Assembly (NCBI RefSeq): GCF_003265705.1
Contig: NW_020313044.1
Coordinates: forward strand, 1,466,463-1,530,462
Direction of reading: 5' to 3'
DNA length: 64,000 nt
Source of the DNA: Callorhinus ursinus
Lineage: Eukaryota; Chordata; Mammalia; Carnivora; Otariidae
Shown: piece after piece, positions 41,660 through 54,903 of the stretch
Position numbering within the stretch: the stretch's first letter is position 1
Layout: the number at the start of each line of letters is the position of its first letter
Translations under genes and position numbers: made by a program
The notes under the pieces: generated by a model
What the model saw: the letters and a program-made list of their open reading frames with translations, nothing else
Told to the model about the DNA's origin: nothing
Database searches by the model: none

Positions 41660-44600
41660 CTGTAGAAGAAATGGAATAGAGTCAGCTCCACCCCCTTCAC
41701 CACCTTGGCCTCAGTCAAGGCCTTGTCTCCCTCCCCTGAGGTATCCATTAGAGGTCTATAGTATTCTTGAGGTCACCCCCTCTGTCCCCTTCTCTGGGTT
41801 TCTCCCAGCTAGTCCAGTAAAGGTTAAGAGGTGTGTAATAGAGGAGGCCCTACCTGGTGTTCCATCACGGAAAAGGTAGAGTCCGCCCAGTCCTGGGAGA
41901 AGAGTTGGCTGTGAAAACGCATCTTAGCTGCAATGGCCTCCACTGAGGAGAGGAGAGAAGATAGAATGGAGGCAGGCAGATGGCAGAGATTTCTCAGGCT
42001 CCCACGGAAGGTAAGGGAATGTCTCAGGGACCCTGACATATAGCAGGGCAGGTGGGAGAGGGCTTTTGTCTCATTCTGCTTGCTTGTTCCTTGAGGTGGG
42101 GAGTGTCCCTGGGGCCAAGACAGGTAGAACAGGCAGCCTGGGCAGGGGGGTCATTCAGGGAGTGGGAGAAGGAAGAAAGGCCCAGACTTGGGGGGATGTA
42201 ACCTATGCTGAGGAGGGGGCAGGAGATGGATGGAACCAGGGTGGACCACAGAGCTGATGCTTTTCCTCTCCTGGGATCCAGCTGACAGAACCGTGGGGAC
42301 TGGGAGCAGGTGGAACACACTCACTGAGGCAGGGGTTGTGGGAGAAGGACTCTTCCAGCTGCTCACACTCTTCCTGCAGGTTGCCGCTGCCTCGGCAGGT
42401 GCAGCTTAAGGCAATACTGGTGTTGATATTGCTGACAAAATTGGGAGTCATGGCAGTCCCTGTGGGGTGAAGAGAGGACTGTCAGGGCCTCGGCCAACCC
42501 AAACTTCAGTCCCCACTCTCTGATACGGGTATCAGGAGTGCTCCATCTCCAGAGCATTCTCACCCCCAGGGCTGCCCACCCTGTGGACTCCCTTCACATG
42601 GCCCCCAGCCTCACCAATCAGCCCCATGTATGCTCGCAGACATCTGGAATGTTCTGTTGCACAGGTCCCTAGGATGTCCAGAGGATGGCAGTGGGTCTGA
42701 AAATCAACCAGGCGAGATCTGGAAGAAGGAAAATTTTAAGAGTCCTCATTGGGGGTCTGGCCTGCAGCATTCCCCCTTGATACCCCTTTAGCGGGCATAC
42801 CCATCTTCGTGCCAAATCCTCCTCTGGTTTCAGGGCCTGGCCCAGGGCTTCCCCCTCAGTGAAGCCTGTTCCTGTCACGATTAAATGCACTGTCGCCTCA
42901 TCCCTCAAAGCAGACCACTTTGAATTTGGGCTCTATAATACCTAGCTATGAGATTTCAGGCAGCTTCTTTAACCTTAGTTTTCTCAACTGTGAACAGAAA
43001 TGAAAACAGTACTGGGGAGCCTGGGTGGCTCAGTCGGTTGAGCGTCTGACTCTTGATTTCAACTCAGGTCATGATCTCAGGGTCATGGGATCGAGCCCTG
43101 CGTCAGGCTCAGCGCAGAGTCTGCTCTGCCCTCTCCCTCTCCTCCTCCCCCTGTTTTTTCTCTCTCTGTGTGTCTCAAATAACTAAGTAAAATCCTTAAA
43201 AAAAAAAAAAGAAAGAAAGAAAGAAATGAAGACAGTAGTTCCAAGTGGGTTTTTGTGAGGATGAAATAAGAGATTGCATATACAGCATTTAGCATAGTGG
43301 TTGGTACATACAAAGTGTTCATTATATGTCAGATATCGTTATTATTCATACTGATCCTATAATAGGTAAAGCTGGTTATCTTCAGGTGATAGAATTACAA
43401 TTATGTTTTTCTGTACATACTTCCGCAGTCTTCCTTACATTTTGCCTTTTGTTAGATGGGTGGTTTACTTCTCTGTCACCCCCCCAAATGCAAATTCCCC
43501 CAAATGAAGGGAAGGACAGTGTCTTAGTCAACTAGCCCAGCACTTGCTATGTAACAGGAGCAGCTACGAGCACAAGAGGCAGTGTAGCCAAGCGGTTAGG
43601 CCAGAGTTCATTCCAAACCTCATTAAGTAACCTGATTTATTACCTGGATGAACCGCAACAAGCTATTTAAACTTTCTCTGCTGTGGTTTCTTCTTTGTAA
43701 AGTGAAGATGATAAAAAATGACAATACGATCTATCTTACAGGGTTCTTGTAAGGTTTACATGAGTTAATACATAGTAAGTACCTAAAATAGTACCTAGTC
43801 CATAGTAAGTACTCAGTAAGTGTTGGTGTAACGATGATTGAAAGCTTTTGTGTAATACTTTAGAGAAGAAGGAAATGGGGCTGAGAGGTTAGGTAACTTG
43901 CTCAAGGTTATATAGAAATAACGGCTAGAACCAGGCTGCAAAACAAGGTTGGGGTGACTCTCATTGTCAGCAAATGATACTTGAATGATGATAACTTCAA
44001 TTTGGTGAGTGTTTTGTTCTAAGGAGGCAGAGGAAAGCCAGATCAGAATTTCTGGAGACTATGTATCAAACATCTTACAAATCATCATGTACTTTGATTT
44101 GGTATTGGCATTTCTAGCAACACGTCCTAAGTAATAATTAGATTTGTGCGCAAAAATGAACAAGAGCGAGGGATGCCTGGGTGGCTCTGTCCAGTTAAGC
44201 GTCTGCCTTCGGCTGGGGCCATGATCCCAGAGTCCTGGGATTGAGTCCCGCATCAGGCACCTTGCTTGGTGGGGAGCCTGCTTCTCCCTCTGCCTGCCGC
44301 TACCCCTGCTTGTGCTCTCTGTCTCTCTGACAAATAAATAAATAAAATCTTAAAAAAAAAAGAACAAGAGTGATATTTATTGTAGCATTATTTATAGCAA
44401 TAAAGAAAGCAACCTAAATATCCAATAATAGAGGAAGAATTAAATAAAGTATGGGGCATCCATAAAATGAAATACAATGCAGGCATTTAAAAATCAAGTT
44501 GTAGAAGGACAGTAAAAGACAAAATAAGCACCACCATTTATTGAGCACTTACTCTGCACCAGTAAGCTAAGCACTCTACATAAATTATGCAATTTAACTC

Positions 44601-47600
44601 TCACCAGAATCCCATGAGATCTGTATTATTATCCCACTTTTTACGGAGGACTAGGAGGAACGTTAGGTTAAGTGATGGAGTTTTAGGTTAAAGTTATGGG
44701 CTCAAAGTCACACAGCCCCAGGCTTTAAATTCACATCTGTCTGACTTCGGAGCCGGTGGTCACCACTATCCCATACTGCCTCCACAGAGAAACGCCCATG
44801 AGATATGCACATAAGTGGGAAAACAAGGTAGAATATATTTCTAGAATATCCTTTAGTTTATCTGTATACAAAAAAGACTGGAGGGGCGCCTGGGTGGCTC
44901 AGCGGTTAAGCGTCTGCCTTCGGCTCAGGTCATGATCCCAGGGTCCTGGGATCGAGCCCCGCATCGGGCCCCGCATCGGGCCCCGCATCGGGCCCCGCAT
45001 CGGGCCCCGCATCGGGCCCCGCATCGGGCTCCCCGCTCAGCGGGAGGTTTGCTTCTGCCTCTCCCTCTCCCCCTGCTTGTGTTCCCTCTCTCGCTGTGTC
45101 TCTCTCTGTCAAATAAATAAATCTTTTAAAAAAAAAAAGACTGGAAGGAAACCCTCCCCAAAGGAGGTGGATTATCTTCAGGTGAGCGCTTCTGAGTGCT
45201 ATTTTATACGTTTTTATATTTTCTGAAGTTTTTACACAGTTTTTTTGAAAAAAGGGTTTCAGAAAATACCGAAGGGAGCTACGGGGTGAAGTCATTCCAC
45301 GGTCCCTGGGCGGCAAACCCGGCCCCCCCGCACAGGAAGGCGGCCATCGGAGAAGGAGCGGTGTGCACGGCGCCCTCGCCCACCCTGCCCGCCCACACCC
45401 AGCACCTGCACCTGCACAGCGGCTCAGAGAGGCAGACGCGCCGCAGCTCCAGGCAGTTGGGGGCCTCAGACGGCAGCGCGCAGCTGGGGGCGATGGTGTT
45501 GCGCCTGCGTTGCCCGCAGCCCTGGTCGGCGGGTGCGCACGGGCACAACAGCAGGCCCTGAGCGTGGGGCTCCGACGCCTTCTCAAAGAAGGCACGGAGC
45601 TGCCCGAGGCAGGTGGGGCGTTGGCAGCGGGACCCCGAGCACGCCTCCCCATAGGCCTTGCGCAGCCGGTCACACTTGTCATTAAGAGTGCACAGCATGG
45701 CGAACTTGAAGCAGAGGTCTGAGTCTGGGGGGGGGGGTGGAGGGAGAAGGGCACCAAGTCACCAGTCGTCTCTGCAAACGTGCAGCCCAGTTTTGCTAGG
45801 AACCCCTGCAACCCTCCGATTTAACAAGGTCGGTGGTGGGGCTAGGAGGAAAGTGACGACTACCCTGAATACCGCCACTGCTAATCCGTGGCTTTCCCAC
45901 TACCCATAAATTGTATCTGTTATTTGTGAGCTTCCCTCATCCTATTCCTCAGCTTGCCTAAGTTTAAAACAAAACAACAACAAAATAATAATAAATAAAA
46001 GAAATAGAAGCTATCTATCTATCATCTATCTATTGCGCTCATTTACCTAGAACTGAAGCGGCCAGAAAGCTCAACTGAAACGCCTTCTTCCTCAGTTGTA
46101 TGCAGTGAGTGAAATTTCATGGGGGAAATCATTAGCTAGAGGCCCCCTAACATTCTAAAGCACTTTCTGAACCATCAGAAACAGATGCAACCGAATGCTA
46201 CTTAGAATATTTGTTTTGTTTTGCATCTATTCTGCCCAGTTTTAATAACACCTGTCTTCAATGACTGATGTATGCATAAAAGCTCCCCATACTCTGAGTC
46301 TTGGGAAATTATGGTGCTATTACTATTAATTCTAGCAGTCAGAACAATGGAGTGACTGGAACAGGTTATTCCCAGATTCCTTGTAACTAAGAGTTTATGT
46401 ATAAATCTCTATGCTTTTCTCTGAAAATTCTATTTCCAATATATAGGACTGATTCTACAACAAAGCTCACATCTTTCTCAAAAAGCAAGTGCATGTGTGT
46501 GTGTGCTCCTTCCCAATTAACACAACAGCTCCACTGTCCTGAAAAACATGCATCTTATTTGTGTGTGTATGTGTGTGTGTGCGCATGTGTGTGTGTGTGC
46601 GCAAAATGGTGATTTTATTAAAGCATGGGGACAGGACCCATGGACAGAAAGAGCTGCCAAAACATGCATTTTAATTCTTGCCAGACAGATGGCTCCCACC
46701 CTGAGTCACCCCTGAGGAGTCACATTCTCTCTCACCATTTCCCCGGCCCAATACCTCGCCCATCCCATTAGAATGGTTTGAAAACAAGCAATTTCTTAGT
46801 CTTCAGGGACAAAAAGCTACTTTCCTGGCTGCCTCGAATAAGGGTAAATACTTCATTTCAGCATATTTTTTTCTGGGACTGCTGCCACTCCATCAGACCC
46901 TTTGTAGAGACCCATCTTTTGGAACCCTAATGGGCTCTCTTCAAATGCCTCCCTAATACCTATTGCTCTTTGTTGACTCATAAGACCACACCATGCCCAC
47001 AGCTCAGACTCCCACCCTGACACAATGCTTTAGTTACTTGGCAGACTAGAACTCTCCCCCAACATGCCCTCTGGTTTGTGTTCCCCACCAGCCACCCTTC
47101 CTTCAGGGTCCAGGCCCACCCCTCATGCCCCAGCCTCAGCTTGCCCTCCACACCTGGTTTGAGCATGTTCAGTTTGCTGAGATTCATTTTCCAGGGTTTT
47201 CTGGTCACTGTGTCTTCATAGGGGGAGACATCCAGTTCAAAGTCACCTAGAGACAAGGTGACAAGAATCCTGAGGACCAGGCTGGGGAGTGGGAGCAGGA
47301 GGGGCTGAGGCTGCTGGGTCAGCCCTCAAAGCCCTGTGGAAAAAAGGAAAAGGCACAGTCTCTACCTAACTAGCTGCAAGCAGTTAGAGGTGAGAAAAAA
47401 AGCAAGGCCATAAAGGTATAGGCTGGGCTCAGTGAATACACTGAATTTAATGATAAGAATAATAAAGCTACTGGGCGCCTGGGTGGCTCAGTTGGTTGAG
47501 CGACTGCCTTCGGCTCAGGTCATGATCCTGGAGTCCCAGGATCGAGTCCCACATCGGGCTCCCTGCTCAGCAGGGAGTCTGCTTCTCCCTCTGACCCTCT

Positions 47601-50600
47601 TCCCTCTCGTGCTATCTCTCATTCTCTCTCTCAAATAAATAAATAAAATCTTTAAAAAAAAAAGAATAATAAAGCTACTATTTGTTGAGTACACTGTGCG
47701 CTGGGCACCACGGCATCAGTAAAAAAGAAGAAAAAAATTCAATTTCAATCCTCCTAGAAGCCTTTGGGTAGGTAAGAAGAAACAGGCTGAGAGAGGTTAA
47801 GTCACTTGCTCAGGCTCACAGAGGCTAAAAAGTGGAGCTGGGACTTGAAACCTGGACTACCTGATTCCAGAGTTTCCACTCCTAACCACTAGACATATGG
47901 CCTGTGGGTACATAAGCAGGTGAGGGGACTCTGTCTTGTTTTCTCTTACTGTTGAGGAAGGGGCAGTAGTAGACTCTGTTCTAGACCTGACCACCTAGCT
48001 ATGGAGATGCATCACATGCTGAGGAGGTGGCAGTGAGGCCAGGACCCAAACTGAACCAGACTGAGAAAAGCAGAGAACTCTGGAAGAGACAATGATCTCA
48101 AAGGTAACATACTTTTCCCAGTCACCCACAGGGTGCTGTGGGTTCCTTAAGGAGACAATAGGTCTTATAAAGTCACTGCATAGCTCATACACATGGTAGG
48201 TACTCAATAAATGTTGCGTAATAAATCTTGTTGGAAGAGAGAGGTGAGAGAGTGCAAGGTGTCACCCAATATGCCTTTGAGAATGCATCCTCAGGAGGGA
48301 AGAAATATGGATGATGTCAAGCAGATAAGAAAGGATGGTCTGGATATTTGGGAAGACCTGAAAGACTTTTCTCAAAGGAAAAGTCCAGGGAGAAGTCTCT
48401 GGGGAAGCTCTCAAAGAGAACTGATTAGGATGAGGAGTGGAAAACAAGGAACAAAAAGTGTGGTAAATTGTATTACTGTTTCCAGTTATGTGCTCGCTAC
48501 CCACCCTGTGGGAGAACTATACACCACCGCCCGCCCTCCCCCCTCGCCATGTGACTTTCAGGCCCCCTATGAAAGGAGTATACTTCCACACCCTACTGTA
48601 AGGATCACCCATGTGACTTGCTCTGGCCTGTGGACTGTGAGCTGAAGTGACATAAATCACATCTGAGCAGAAGCTTTATGAACCATCATATTATCCTGCT
48701 GCTGTTCTTTTCCCTCTCCCAGCCCGGGTCCGAGAAAGAAGACAGAGAGCAAAGACAAAGCTAACTCAAGGAACCCCACAGCAGATGTGTAACGAGCAAA
48801 ACGGAAAATTTTGTTGTGGAAGGCCAGATATTTGGGGGTTGGTTGGGTTTTACTGCAGCATAACCCAGCAAATTCTTATTAAAAATATAACTGGTATCTA
48901 GAAATGATTGCGGCAGTAACAGCAAAGAATCTAAAATGTGTGGTTTTGGCTTTGGGACTGGGCAGTGAGTGGATGGTGAATAAGCTGTTCCTGGGATATG
49001 AAAAATAGCAGTCCTCAATATGCAGTGGCAACGCATTTGGTAAAATTGTTGCCTCCAATAACTTGGAAGAAAGATGTACTGAATGAGATTGTGCTTTTAA
49101 GGGAAAGAAGCTGAGAAGAAGGTTCTAGTATGTCTTGATCGCTAATGGCTGCATTTTGCAAGGTACTACAAGAAAGACAAAAGCTCAGAGAAATGGCCAG
49201 TTTGCAAATAGGGAGGAAAAAGAAAAGAAACAATCCAGAAATTTGAGGATTTGTAGGATTAAGATATGCAACTGTTTTTCATATTCAAATAGTAAAAGAT
49301 AAAACTGAAAGATGCGGGGCGCCTGGGTGGCTCAGTCGTTAAGTGTCTGCCTTCGGCTCAGGTCATGATCCCAGGGTCCTGGGATCGAGCCCTGCGTCGG
49401 GCTCCCTGCTCTGCGGGAAGCCTGCTTCTCCCTCTCCCACTCCCCCTGCTTGTGTTCCCTCTCTCGCTGTGTCTCTCTCTGTCAAATAAATAAATAAAAT
49501 CTTAAAAAAAAAAAACTGAAAGATGCTTTGTGTAATAAGGTCGATTACAACTCAGCCTTAGGGCAAAGACCAATTCAATGATATGGCTATCGTGCCCTTT
49601 GTGGAGATCTCTCATTGATTAAGATGGTATCAATAAATCCTGCCAGTTAGACAAATATGCTCAGAGAAAAAAGACTAGGGTAGTGACTCTCCCACAGAAG
49701 CCTGGTAAGAGCAAGATACTTTTTTTTTTTTTAAAGATTTTATTTCTTTATTGGACAGAGAGAGACACAGCGAGAGAGGGAACACAAGCTGGGAGAGTAG
49801 GAGAGGGAGAAGCAGGCCTCCCACGGAGCAGAGAGCCCGATGCGGGGCCCGATCCCAGGACCCCGGGATCATGACCTGAGCCCAAGGCAGACGCTTAACG
49901 ACTGAGCCACCCAGGCGCCCCAGAGCAAGATACTTCTAATTAGGTCTAGAAAGAGACACATATCTTGAAAAGAATTATCGGGGGCGCCTGGGTGGCTCAG
50001 TTGGTTAAGCGACTGCCTTCAGCTCAGGTCATGATCCTGGAGTCCTGGGATCGAGTCCCGCATCGGGCTCCCTGCTCAGCAGGGAGTCTGCTTCTCCCTC
50101 CGACCCTCTTCCCTCTCGTGCTCTCTATCTCTCATTCTCTCTCTCAAATAAATAAATAAAATCTTAAAAGAAAAAAAGAATTATTGGGAAGGCTACTGGC
50201 ACATGAGGTGACAGGAACCAAAGCAATTAAGTTTTGAGAGAGTTGTACTGCTAAGAGCCACCAGCCTGGATTCAAATAGACTCTATTGGAGTCTGAAAAT
50301 GTTCCCAACATTCCTCAGGTAGCAAACAAGCTGAGAATGCTGTTCACTCCTCAAGGAGGTGGGAGTCTCCAATAACCTTCTCAGACATGGCCAAAGAAAA
50401 TAATGGGAAAGGAAGGACCTGCCAGGGGTAGGGGGGCTGGGCCAAGAGCCCTGGAGAACAACAGATAAAGCAACTCTCCTAAGGAGCAAAAGCAGAACCT
50501 TATTAAAGAGCAGCGCCGGGACGCCTGGGTGGCTCAGTCGTTAAGCGTCTGCCTTCGGCGCAGGTCATGATCCCAGGGTCCTGGGATCGAGTCCCCGCAT

Positions 50601-53600
50601 CGGGCTCCTTGCTCGGTGGGGAGCCTGCTTCTCCCTCTGCCTGCAGCTTCCCCAGCTTGTGCGCTTGCTGTCTCTCTCTCTCTGACAAATAAATAAACAA
50701 AACCTTAAAGAGCCGTGCCCACTACCAAGGGAAGATGGCCCTTACAATGTTTATGTAGTAGGACATCAGAACAACTATGAAGCAACATCTGCTGTGTGCC
50801 TCCCATTCCTGCCCTTCCTGAGAGTTATGTTCTCCTGTCCCTGTTCCACTGTTGTATACAGAATATATATTGGAGGCAGATGACCTGATCTTTTTGTCCA
50901 TAGGTAGATAGATCAAGAGGAGTCATATCCAGACCTGACAGAAATTATAAGATCCTAGACTGGGAAACTGATGTACTGTTTGGATAGAACCCTTAGGGTA
51001 TCTTCCTTGGAAAGTGGGTTGACAGGCACCTGACTGGCTCATTTGGAAGAGCATTGCAACTCTCTTGATCTTGGGGTTGTGAGTTTGAGCCCCACGTTGG
51101 GTGTAGAGATTACTTAAAAATAAAAAATCTGAAAGAAAGAAAAGAAAAGAAGGAAGGGGGTTGATATATTTTGCTCGTGAAAGAGAGAGAAATGAGTATT
51201 TTAACCAAATAGTGGACTATGGTAGCTTGTATATTATCTCCGACTATTTTTGCCCTCCCTGTAAGATAATATATCCTCACTTATTGCCATGTGATTTTCA
51301 GGGTCTCTTGTGGGAGGAGTATACTTCCCCCTCACCAGGGATGTCAGGCTTGGTCATGGGATCTGCTTTCTTCATGGAATGTGAGCATAAGTATTTCATG
51401 TAACATCTGAGTAGAAGCTTTTAAAGGCATCACATGCTTCTGTCATTGCTTATTCCCCTCTGCCATGAGAAAAGAACTTCCCAGATGGAGGCTGTACCTT
51501 CAGTCTGGATTCAAAAATGAAGAGGACACATGACACAGCTAACACAGAATATGAGCAAGAACTAAACCTTTGTTTTACAAGTCACTGTTTTGTTATTGCA
51601 GCATAGTCCAGTAAAAGCTGGTTAATACAGAAAGGTAGTCACCTTTCCGGAAAGAGTATGAGGAAGCTCTTCTCTCTTTGGCTATTCCAGTGTCTTCTCT
51701 CTTACTACCTTCTGTCTGGTTAATGAGTATCCTTTCTGTTAAAGGCAGGACCTGGACACTGCCTCCCAGTCTCTCTGGCTTTATGGATTACATTGTATTT
51801 GGAATCTGTGAATGGGTTAAGATCATTTCCCTCCATGTCCTGTCCATACCCTTCTGTTCCAGGAGCTGTCCAGGTTGGGCCTCAGCCTGGCTCAGAGTTC
51901 TGCCAAGAGGCAGCTACATGTGACCAGGTAAGAAAGGGGGAAGTAGGGCACAGAGAGGGCAATGTTGTGGATGCCCAGAAGGATATTGCCAAGTCCTCCC
52001 TCTACTTCCTACTGATGTCAAATGCAGAGCTTCATTACCATCCTAGTCAGAATCTACCCATCCAGCCTATATTCTGCAGGATTAAACAACAACCCACAAG
52101 AGCCATCTCCCTTAGCTGAGTCCACTCTATGATGGGGGCCTCACCAAGGCTGCGGGCAAGGTGAACGGTCCAATAGATGTCCAGGCAGGCAACTTGGTTC
52201 TTCATGCGGCGGTGGCATGTACAGCTCATCAAAGAGCTATTCCTGAGGTGCTGTGCTGCCTCCCTGCACTCCTCAGGGACCAAAAGCTCCTGTGCCGGTG
52301 ATGGGGTGCTTACACTAGAGGTGCAGGAGTTCAGGTGGTGGTAGGCAGCATTGCAAATAGGATCGACCTGGCACTTCCTCCTGGCCTGGATACAGCTGTT
52401 CACCAGCCGGCCCTCGGTGGGGAGGGGGTCTGTTGTGGAGGAAGAGAGACCAGGTGAGGCTCACATGAGGTCAGAGTAGTGCCTGGGAGTAACAAGTTGT
52501 AAGGTAGAGTAGGGGGGATTCAAGACCAAACCTTGGGCAGGAAAGTCTTGGGGTAGCACAAAGGCCTTTAGGAATAAGTGGGGAGAAAAGCCCCGCAGGA
52601 GTAAAGAATCTGTAGCTGTCACAATTTGGACAGAATAGATCAGGTCCAAGAAGAGGTAGGTTTGAAGAGAGGCTTCTCAGCCTCCTGGGAGAAGAAAGGG
52701 GACTGTTGTTTGAAGCTGAGCCTCATGACCCTGCCAGGCACAGAGAAGAGGGCCCTTGGCAGAGCAATGCATGGGCAGGGCTAGAATCATAACCAGAGAG
52801 TTGACAGTGTGCATGGGAGTGGGCTAAATGACACTTAACAACTCTGAAGCTTCCATTAAAAGTTACTTAAAAATATCTTCTGGGGGGAAAGGGTCAGTGG
52901 TGGAGTTGGGGAGCTTTTGCTGATTCTGTCACTCCTACGGCTGGTTATAATTCAGTCCTTGTGGAAGACCCTACAACCTAGAACTTAGCGTCCCTATCAA
53001 AGGGTACCAGAACGCCATCATGTCATCAGTTTTGCAAGGCAAAACTTCTAGGGGTCATTTTTGATTCTTCTCTTTCCTGTTGAATCCAGCAAGTCCTATC
53101 AACTCCACAATATATCAGGAAATTGTCCACTTCTCTCCACATTTATCACCGCCTCCTTAGCTCAAACTACCATCATCAACTCCTGTTAGAACTACTTCCA
53201 AGACTTTTTATTGGTCTCCCTGATTCCATCTTCCAAATTCATTCTTCCATACCATTCAGCCATCTTTCTGTTTTGTTTTGTTTTCCAGCTTTATTGAGAT
53301 AAAACTGACATACAGCATTGTGTAAGTTTTAGGTGTGCAATGTGATGATTTGATTCATGTATGTATTGTGAAGTGATTAACCCAATAAGATTAGTTAATA
53401 CGTCCTTCACCTCATGTAACTACCGTTTTGTTGTTTGCAGCCACCTTTTTTAATGGAAAATTTTTAGGCTGGAAACCATTTTCACTGAGGTGAAATTCAT
53501 GCAACATAAAATTAACCAGCTTAAAGGGCATAACTAAGTGGCATTCGGTATATTCACAATCTTGTTCAACCACCACATCTACCTAACTCCAATATATTCT

Positions 53601-54860
53601 CATTACTCCAAAAGGAAAGCCCATACCCATTGTGGCGTACGGAAGACCCATACCCATTAAACAGTCACTCTCCATTTCCCTCCCCACTAGTCTCAGGCAA
53701 CCACTAACCTACCTTCTCTCTCTACAGATTTATCCATTCTAGATATTTTATACAAATGGAATCATAAAATACATCATCTTTTGTATCTGCCTTCTTTCAC
53801 CTAACATACTGCTTTTTGTGGTTCATCCACATGGTAGCATATATCAGTACTTCACTTTTTTATGGATGAGTAATATTTCATTGTACGGATATACCATGTT
53901 TTGTTTATCTATACACCAGTTGAACATTTGGGATGTTTCCATGTTTTGGTTATTGTGAATAGGGCTTCTGTGAGCATTCATGTACAAGTATTTGCTTGAA
54001 TTCTGTATAAAATTCTTTTAGATATATATTTACGTGTGGAATTGCTGGGTCATATGGTAATTCTATGTTTAACTTTTTGAGGAACCACCAAATCATTTTC
54101 CACAGTGGCTACACCATTTGTCATTCCCATTAGCATTGTACAAAGGTTCCAATTTCTCCACAAACTTGCCAACTCTTGTTATTTTCTGTTTTGTGTGTGT
54201 GTGTGTTTTTTTAACCAGCCATCCTTACAGGTGTGAGGTGGCATATCATTGTGGTTTCCATTAGCATTTCCCTTATAACTTATGATGTTGAGCATGTTTT
54301 CATGTGCTTGTTTATCATTTGTATATCATGTTTGGTAATAATTTTTCATTGAAGTACAACATACATAAACATGCATTAATCAAAATGTGCAGTACAATGA
54401 ATTTCAAATTGAGTAGACTGTGTAACTAGACCTCAGATAAAGGACCAGAACAGGGTGCCTGGGTGGCTCAGTCGGTTAAGCGACTGCCTTCGGCTCAGGT
54501 CATGATCCCGGAGTCCCGGGATCGAGTCCCGCATCGGGCTCCCTGCTCAGCAGGGAGTCTGCTTCTCCCTCTGACCTTCCCCCCTCTCATGCTCTCTCAT
54601 TCTCTCTCTCAAATAAATAAATAAATAAAAATCTTAAAAAAAAAAAAGAAAGAAAGATAAAGGACCAGAACATTACCAGCTCCCCAGATGCCCTCTGCCA
54701 GTCACCAACCACGCCTAAGGAAACCAATGTCTTGATTTTCTAACATTAGAGATTAGTTTTGTTTGTTTTTCAGTCATACAATACGTGCTTTTGGTGTCTT
54801 GGTTTCTTTTGCTGAATATTATGTTTATGAAGTTCACCCACGCTATTTTTTTTAAAGATT

Positions 54861-54903
<43 letters not shown>

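Noticed and set aside
44930..45811. 293-codon open frame on the minus strand with PDAG repeats
   Set aside because: It runs from a GFRA3 intron through exon 4 in a wrong frame and into a SINE with a 12-bp array. The real exon 4 frame is the one ending at the 45412 donor.
48211..48645. 144-codon open frame on the plus strand
   Set aside because: Its second half lies in an ancient repeat that recurs at 51.2 kb; no family resemblance.
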